A program made the position numbers and the translations under genes. Shown one piece after another: positions 26,517 through 29,339 of a stretch of DNA of 29,339 nucleotides. Source of the DNA: M0027 sp021713415 (GTDB lineage: Bacteria > Pseudomonadota > Gammaproteobacteria > Francisellales > Francisellaceae). The notes under the pieces were generated by a model. The model did no database searches, was not told where the DNA came from, and saw only the letters and a program-made list of their open reading frames with translations. The first letter of the stretch is position 1, and each line of letters opens with the position of its first letter. The stretch is from assembly GCA_021713415.1 (NCBI GenBank), contig JAKJJQ010000037.1:1-29339 (forward strand), given 5' to 3'.

Positions 26517-27554
26517 ATGTCTGATGAGAATACTCAAAATTTAGCTGATAACAATCAAGCTAAAAAATCAAATCATAGCATGATGAAATTTTTTATCTTA
26601 TTAGGCATTATTATTATTGTTGTAATTGGTTGTTGGGGATATTTTTATTATCGTAGTATTTATCCTTCTACTGATGATGCCTATGTAAATGCGCATGCCA
26701 TTCATATTGCCGCAGAAGTTTCTGGGAAAGTTGATCAAGTCTATGTTAAAAACAATCAGTATGTTAAAAAAGGTACGCTGTTATTTAAGATAGATCCACA
26801 AGCATTTCAGTATGAGTTAGAAAATGCTCAAGCAAAATTAAAAGTAGCTCAAGCACAAGTAATATCAGATGAAAAACTCATTCATGTTGATAAAGCAAAT
26901 GTTGAAAAAGCACAAGCGCAAGCCTGGGTTGCTAAAATGAAGGCAGATAGAATTGTTGCATTGGTTAAATCAGGAGATGCATCTAAAGAAGAAGGTGATG
27001 AGGTTGTTGGAAGTTTAAAAGAAGCAAATGCTGAAGTGAGAGCATCTCAAGCACAGTTAGCCCAAGCTAGATCTGCTTTAGATGTTGCTAAAACACAAGT
27101 TTTATCAGCTAAAGCCCAAGTTGATACAGCTAAATTAAATTTATCTTATACTAAGATTATGGCGCCAGCAGATGGTTATGTAACTGATTTCGATAACATT
27201 CGTCATGGAAGTATGATTAATGAAGGACAAAATTTATTTGTTTTAGTTGCAGATACAACTTGGTGGGTTGATGCCAATTATAAAGAAACGGATATGGAGC
27301 ATATCAAGCCAGGACAGAAGGTAACGGTTGAAATTGATATGTATCCAGGTGTTAAATTACATGGTATAGTTCAAAGTATTAGTTATGGCTCAGGCACGGT
27401 ATTTTCACTTTTACCACCTGAAAATGCAACAGGAAACTGGGTTAAAGTAACCCAGCGCTTTCCAGTTAAAGTTATACTTGATGAACCTATTAAAGGACAT
27501 CTTGCATTACGTGTTGGGGCTAGTGCGAATGTTGTTGTAGATACAAGAAGTTGA
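26517..27554 (+). CDS. HlyD/EmrA-family membrane fusion protein
   Basis: This periplasmic adaptor joins an inner-membrane pump to an outer-membrane channel. One membrane helix (about residues 23-44) is followed by the paired biotinyl-lipoyl strands (STDDAYVNAHAIHIAAEVSGKV and APADGYV), a long alpha-hairpin rich in Ala/Gln/Lys heptads (about 95-200), and a beta-barrel domain ending LRVGASANVVVDT. STDDAYV and the 345-residue size are typical of EmrA-type adaptors. ATG 26517 is 7 nt after AAGGG (26505-26509) and preferred over TTG 26511. The usual EmrB partner is absent: the next gene is nhaA. Confidence 0.9.
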   Translation: MSDENTQNLADNNQAKKSNHSMMKFFILLGIIIIVVIGCWGYFYYRSIYPSTDDAYVNAHAIHIAAEVSGKVDQVYVKNNQYVKKGTLLFKIDPQAFQYELENAQAKLKVAQAQVISDEKLIHVDKANVEKAQAQAWVAKMKADRIVALVKSGDASKEEGDEVVGSLKEANAEVRASQAQLAQARSALDVAKTQVLSAKAQVDTAKLNLSYTKIMAPADGYVTDFDNIRHGSMINEGQNLFVLVADTTWWVDANYKETDMEHIKPGQKVTVEIDMYPGVKLHGIVQSISYGSGTVFSLLPPENATGNWVKVTQRFPVKVILDEPIKGHLALRVGASANVVVDTRS

Positions 27555-27600
27555 AACTGATAGGCTTAGTTTAAAATGGATTAAAAGCTAATTATTTTTT

Positions 27601-28797
27601 ATGAAAAGATCAATGCTTAGTAGGCTGCTTGATAAATCAGTCTTACCCAGTGTTATACTATTATTAATGGCTATTTTGGCTATGATAATTGCGAATTCAC
27701 CATTAAGTGTAATTTACAATAAACTTATCTCATCGACTATTGTTTTAACAGTGAATGATTATGGTATAAAAAAACCAATTTTACTTTGGATTAATGATGG
27801 CTTTATGGCTATTTTTTTTCTATTAGTTGGTGTTGAGTTAAAAAAAGAATTTTTAGTGGGTGTATTTCAAGAGAAAAAACAAATTATTTTACCGTTAATG
27901 GGTGCTTTAGGTGGCATTATTTTTCCAGTATTTATTTATTTGTTATTTAATTATCATGATAAAAGTACGATAGAAGGCTGGGCAATACCAGCAGCAACAG
28001 ATATTGCATTTGCCGTTGGTTTGTTGGCTATTTTTGGTAATAAATTAAGTAAAGAAGTTAGGATATTATTAACGTCAATTGCGATTTTTGATGATTTAGC
28101 TGCAGTGATTATTATTGCAGTTTTTTATACCCCTAGCATTTCAATACATGCATTGTTATTTGTTGGTCTATGTATTATTTTACTATTTGTTTTAAACAGA
28201 CTGAATGTTTTAAATTTAACTGTTTATTGGATTATCGGTATGATTATGTGGTTTGCAATGATTAAATCAGGTGTGCATGCTACTTTAACAGGGTTTATAT
28301 TGGCATTTTTTATTCCTTATCAATCAAAGCAATCTAAAACAGTGACGCCATTAATCAATTTAGAACATAAATTAAATATGCCGGTTGCATATTTTATTCT
28401 ACCAATTTTTGCTTTTGCAAACTCAGGTGTTAATTTTTCAGGTATTGGGTTTCATGGAATATTTCATCATGTACCGCTTGGTATTGCATTAGGCTTGTTT
28501 ATCGGTAAGCAAATTGGTGTATTTTTATTTTGTTTTCTTACCATTAAATTTAAACTAGCTAGTATGCCATCTAATATGAACTGGTCTAATTTATATGGCT
28601 TGTCCATATTAACAGGTATTGGTTTTACGATGAGTTTATTTATTGGCTCATTGGCATTTGAGCAATCTGGTAATAATATGCTTTTTGATGAACGTATTGG
28701 TATTCTGCTTGGTTCATTATTATCTGCCGTATTTGGCTATGTGGTTCTAAGGTTTTCTATAAAAAAAAGAAAAATAGAAAGTATAAAGAAAACATAA
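27601..28797 (+). CDS. nhaA: Na+/H+ antiporter NhaA
   Basis: NhaA exports Na+ (or Li+) in exchange for two protons and protects against salt and alkaline pH. It has about 12 helices and 398 residues. The ion-site aspartate pair is D164-D165 in FDDLAAVIIIA, and the TDIAFAVG and GIGFTMSLFIGSLAF segments are family hallmarks. No clear ribosome site precedes the ATG (a run of Ts); a second in-frame ATG at 27613 is an alternative. The 46-bp gap from the HlyD-family gene allows co-transcription. Confidence 0.96.
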   Translation: MKRSMLSRLLDKSVLPSVILLLMAILAMIIANSPLSVIYNKLISSTIVLTVNDYGIKKPILLWINDGFMAIFFLLVGVELKKEFLVGVFQEKKQIILPLMGALGGIIFPVFIYLLFNYHDKSTIEGWAIPAATDIAFAVGLLAIFGNKLSKEVRILLTSIAIFDDLAAVIIIAVFYTPSISIHALLFVGLCIILLFVLNRLNVLNLTVYWIIGMIMWFAMIKSGVHATLTGFILAFFIPYQSKQSKTVTPLINLEHKLNMPVAYFILPIFAFANSGVNFSGIGFHGIFHHVPLGIALGLFIGKQIGVFLFCFLTIKFKLASMPSNMNWSNLYGLSILTGIGFTMSLFIGSLAFEQSGNNMLFDERIGILLGSLLSAVFGYVVLRFSIKKRKIESIKKT

Positions 28798-28814
28798 AAT
28801 CTTAAATTTCCCTA

Positions 28815-28842
28815 TTGCTGATTATTTTTTGTGTGATATTAT
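28815..28842 (+). promoter_or_regulatory. Promoter upstream of the 53-codon ORF
   Basis: TTGCTG (28815-28820), a 16-bp spacer and TATTAT (28837-28842) with an upstream TG (extended -10, TGATATTAT). Transcription would begin near 28849, leaving a leader of about 135 nt that contains the hairpin at 28911-28951. Confidence 0.5.
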
Positions 28843-28910
28843 GCTTAAAACTTAATAATAAATTAAATAATTACACAATAAAAGTAATTGTTAGGGGTGT
28901 TGCAACCACA

Positions 28911-28951
28911 GAATCTAACTAAAAGTCACATAAGGCTTTTAGTTAAGATTC
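28911..28951 (+). repeat. Near-perfect inverted repeat (hairpin) in the leader of the small ORF
   Basis: GAATCTAACTAAAAG (28911-28925) faces CTTTTAGTTAAGATTC (28936-28951) across a 10-nt loop; the arms match fully except for one extra A. No T-run follows, so it is not a standard terminator. It could be a leader structure, an operator, or an insertion-element remnant. Confidence 0.7.
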
Positions 28952-28984
28952 AAAGACAAAAACAACGATTTATAGGGTAGCAAA

Positions 28985-29146
28985 ATGAATAAGATAGCAT
29001 ATTTAGTTATTTACTTAATTATAGCAGCGTTGGTTGTTGCAGGGGTGGCATTAATTTACTTTCAAAAAAGTCATCATATAAAGATTGTAACTGCAAGTAA
29101 CTCATATACTCAGCTAGTATCTTTAGATTATGCTCAGAAAGCATAA
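28985..29146 (+). CDS. Small single-pass membrane protein, 53 residues
   Basis: ATG at 28985 follows AGGG (28974-28977) by 7 nt and opens 53 codons to TAA at 29144-29146. Residues about 5-26 (AYLVIYLIIAALVVAGVALIY) form one strong membrane helix, with a short Lys/His/Ser-rich tail. It has its own likely promoter and a structured leader. I know no family for it. Small membrane proteins of this shape often modulate transporters, but nothing here shows a partner. A chance frame cannot be excluded. Confidence 0.5.
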   Translation: MNKIAYLVIYLIIAALVVAGVALIYFQKSHHIKIVTASNSYTQLVSLDYAQKA

Positions 29147-29244
29147 TTTACTTCACACTACACGACAGTAACGGTGTAACCCATTGATTTTTCATTGTTA
29201 TCGTTCATTCTTATAATCGCCAAAAAACAAAAAAGAGCGATATG

Positions 29245-29339
29245 ATGAAACACATCAATGAATTACAACAGTCACTGAAGCACTATTTTAACTTATCTTT
29301 TTGGAATACTGAATGCCTAACTTACTTTATTATTGCTCT
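29245..29339 (+). CDS. Probable IS4-type transposase, N-terminus only (cut by window edge)
   Basis: From ATG 29245 (or the adjacent ATG 29242) an open frame runs off the window end. Its product begins MKHINELQQSLKHYF and continues with FWNTECLTYFIIA. This resembles the start of IS4-family transposases, where a helical DNA-binding start precedes a hydrophobic ALLxVxTVNL segment. AAAGAG lies 7-8 nt upstream. TACAC (29159-29163) facing GTGTA (29174-29178) lies near the likely left end of the element. The call rests on about 30 residues recalled from the family, so it is tentative. Confidence 0.45.
   Translation, partial: MKHINELQQSLKHYFNLSFWNTECLTYFIIA

Noticed and set aside
26820..27130. DNA repeat within the HlyD-family gene
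   Set aside because: The recurring Ala/Gln/Lys codons reflect the coiled-coil alpha-hairpin of the adaptor, not a separate repeated DNA element.

Overview
The window looks like the chromosome of an AT-rich, host-associated gammaproteobacterium of the Legionella/Coxiella/Piscirickettsia kind. The evidence is an icmV-dotA pair (Dot/Icm type IVB secretion), a pilMNOPQ-aroKB operon in the usual gammaproteobacterial order, a BarA/GacS/LetS-type hybrid kinase, and MutL, Era and NhaA of gammaproteobacterial type. I cannot name a genus. No rRNA, tRNA or CRISPR array was seen.

Layout. (1) Bases 1-97 are the last 31 codons of an unidentified gene, followed by a terminator-like hairpin. (2) Bases 98-1123 hold no gene. 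This stretch contains two nearly identical copies (about 139 bp, 277 bp apart) of a unit carrying two head-to-head REP-like hairpins, then a long AT-rich leader with extended -10 promoter elements and a weak terminator/attenuator-like hairpin. (3) Bases 1124-7090 form a probable Dot/Icm operon: an unknown 615-residue protein with four internal repeats of about 97 residues, IcmV, DotA, and an unknown 165-residue protein with one membrane segment. (4) Bases 7107-9103 are a divergent TetR regulator/MFS drug-efflux pair with two 18-bp operator palindromes between them. (5) Bases 9233-15373 are pilMNOPQ-aroK-aroB, building the type IV pilus inner-membrane platform and secretin and carrying two shikimate-pathway steps. 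(6) Bases 15564-18057 hold an amino-acid permease and a PAP2-like membrane protein. (7) Bases 18125-26444 hold mutL, a barA-like kinase overlapping a TPR protein gene, an aspartate-type aminotransferase and era. (8) Bases 26517-28797 hold an EmrA/HlyD-type adaptor without an adjacent EmrB, and nhaA. (9) Bases 28985-29339 hold a 53-codon membrane-protein ORF and the start of a probable IS4-type transposase cut by the window edge.

How the genes fit together. DotA and IcmV are inner-membrane parts of an effector-export machine. The hybrid kinase belongs to the family that in Legionella (LetS) switches on transmission traits. Type IV pili add surface attachment or DNA uptake. The two unknown proteins that flank icmV-dotA are the most interesting candidates for something undescribed. 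Almost everything lies on the + strand (only tetR is -), and several junctions overlap by a few bases, which suggests translational coupling.
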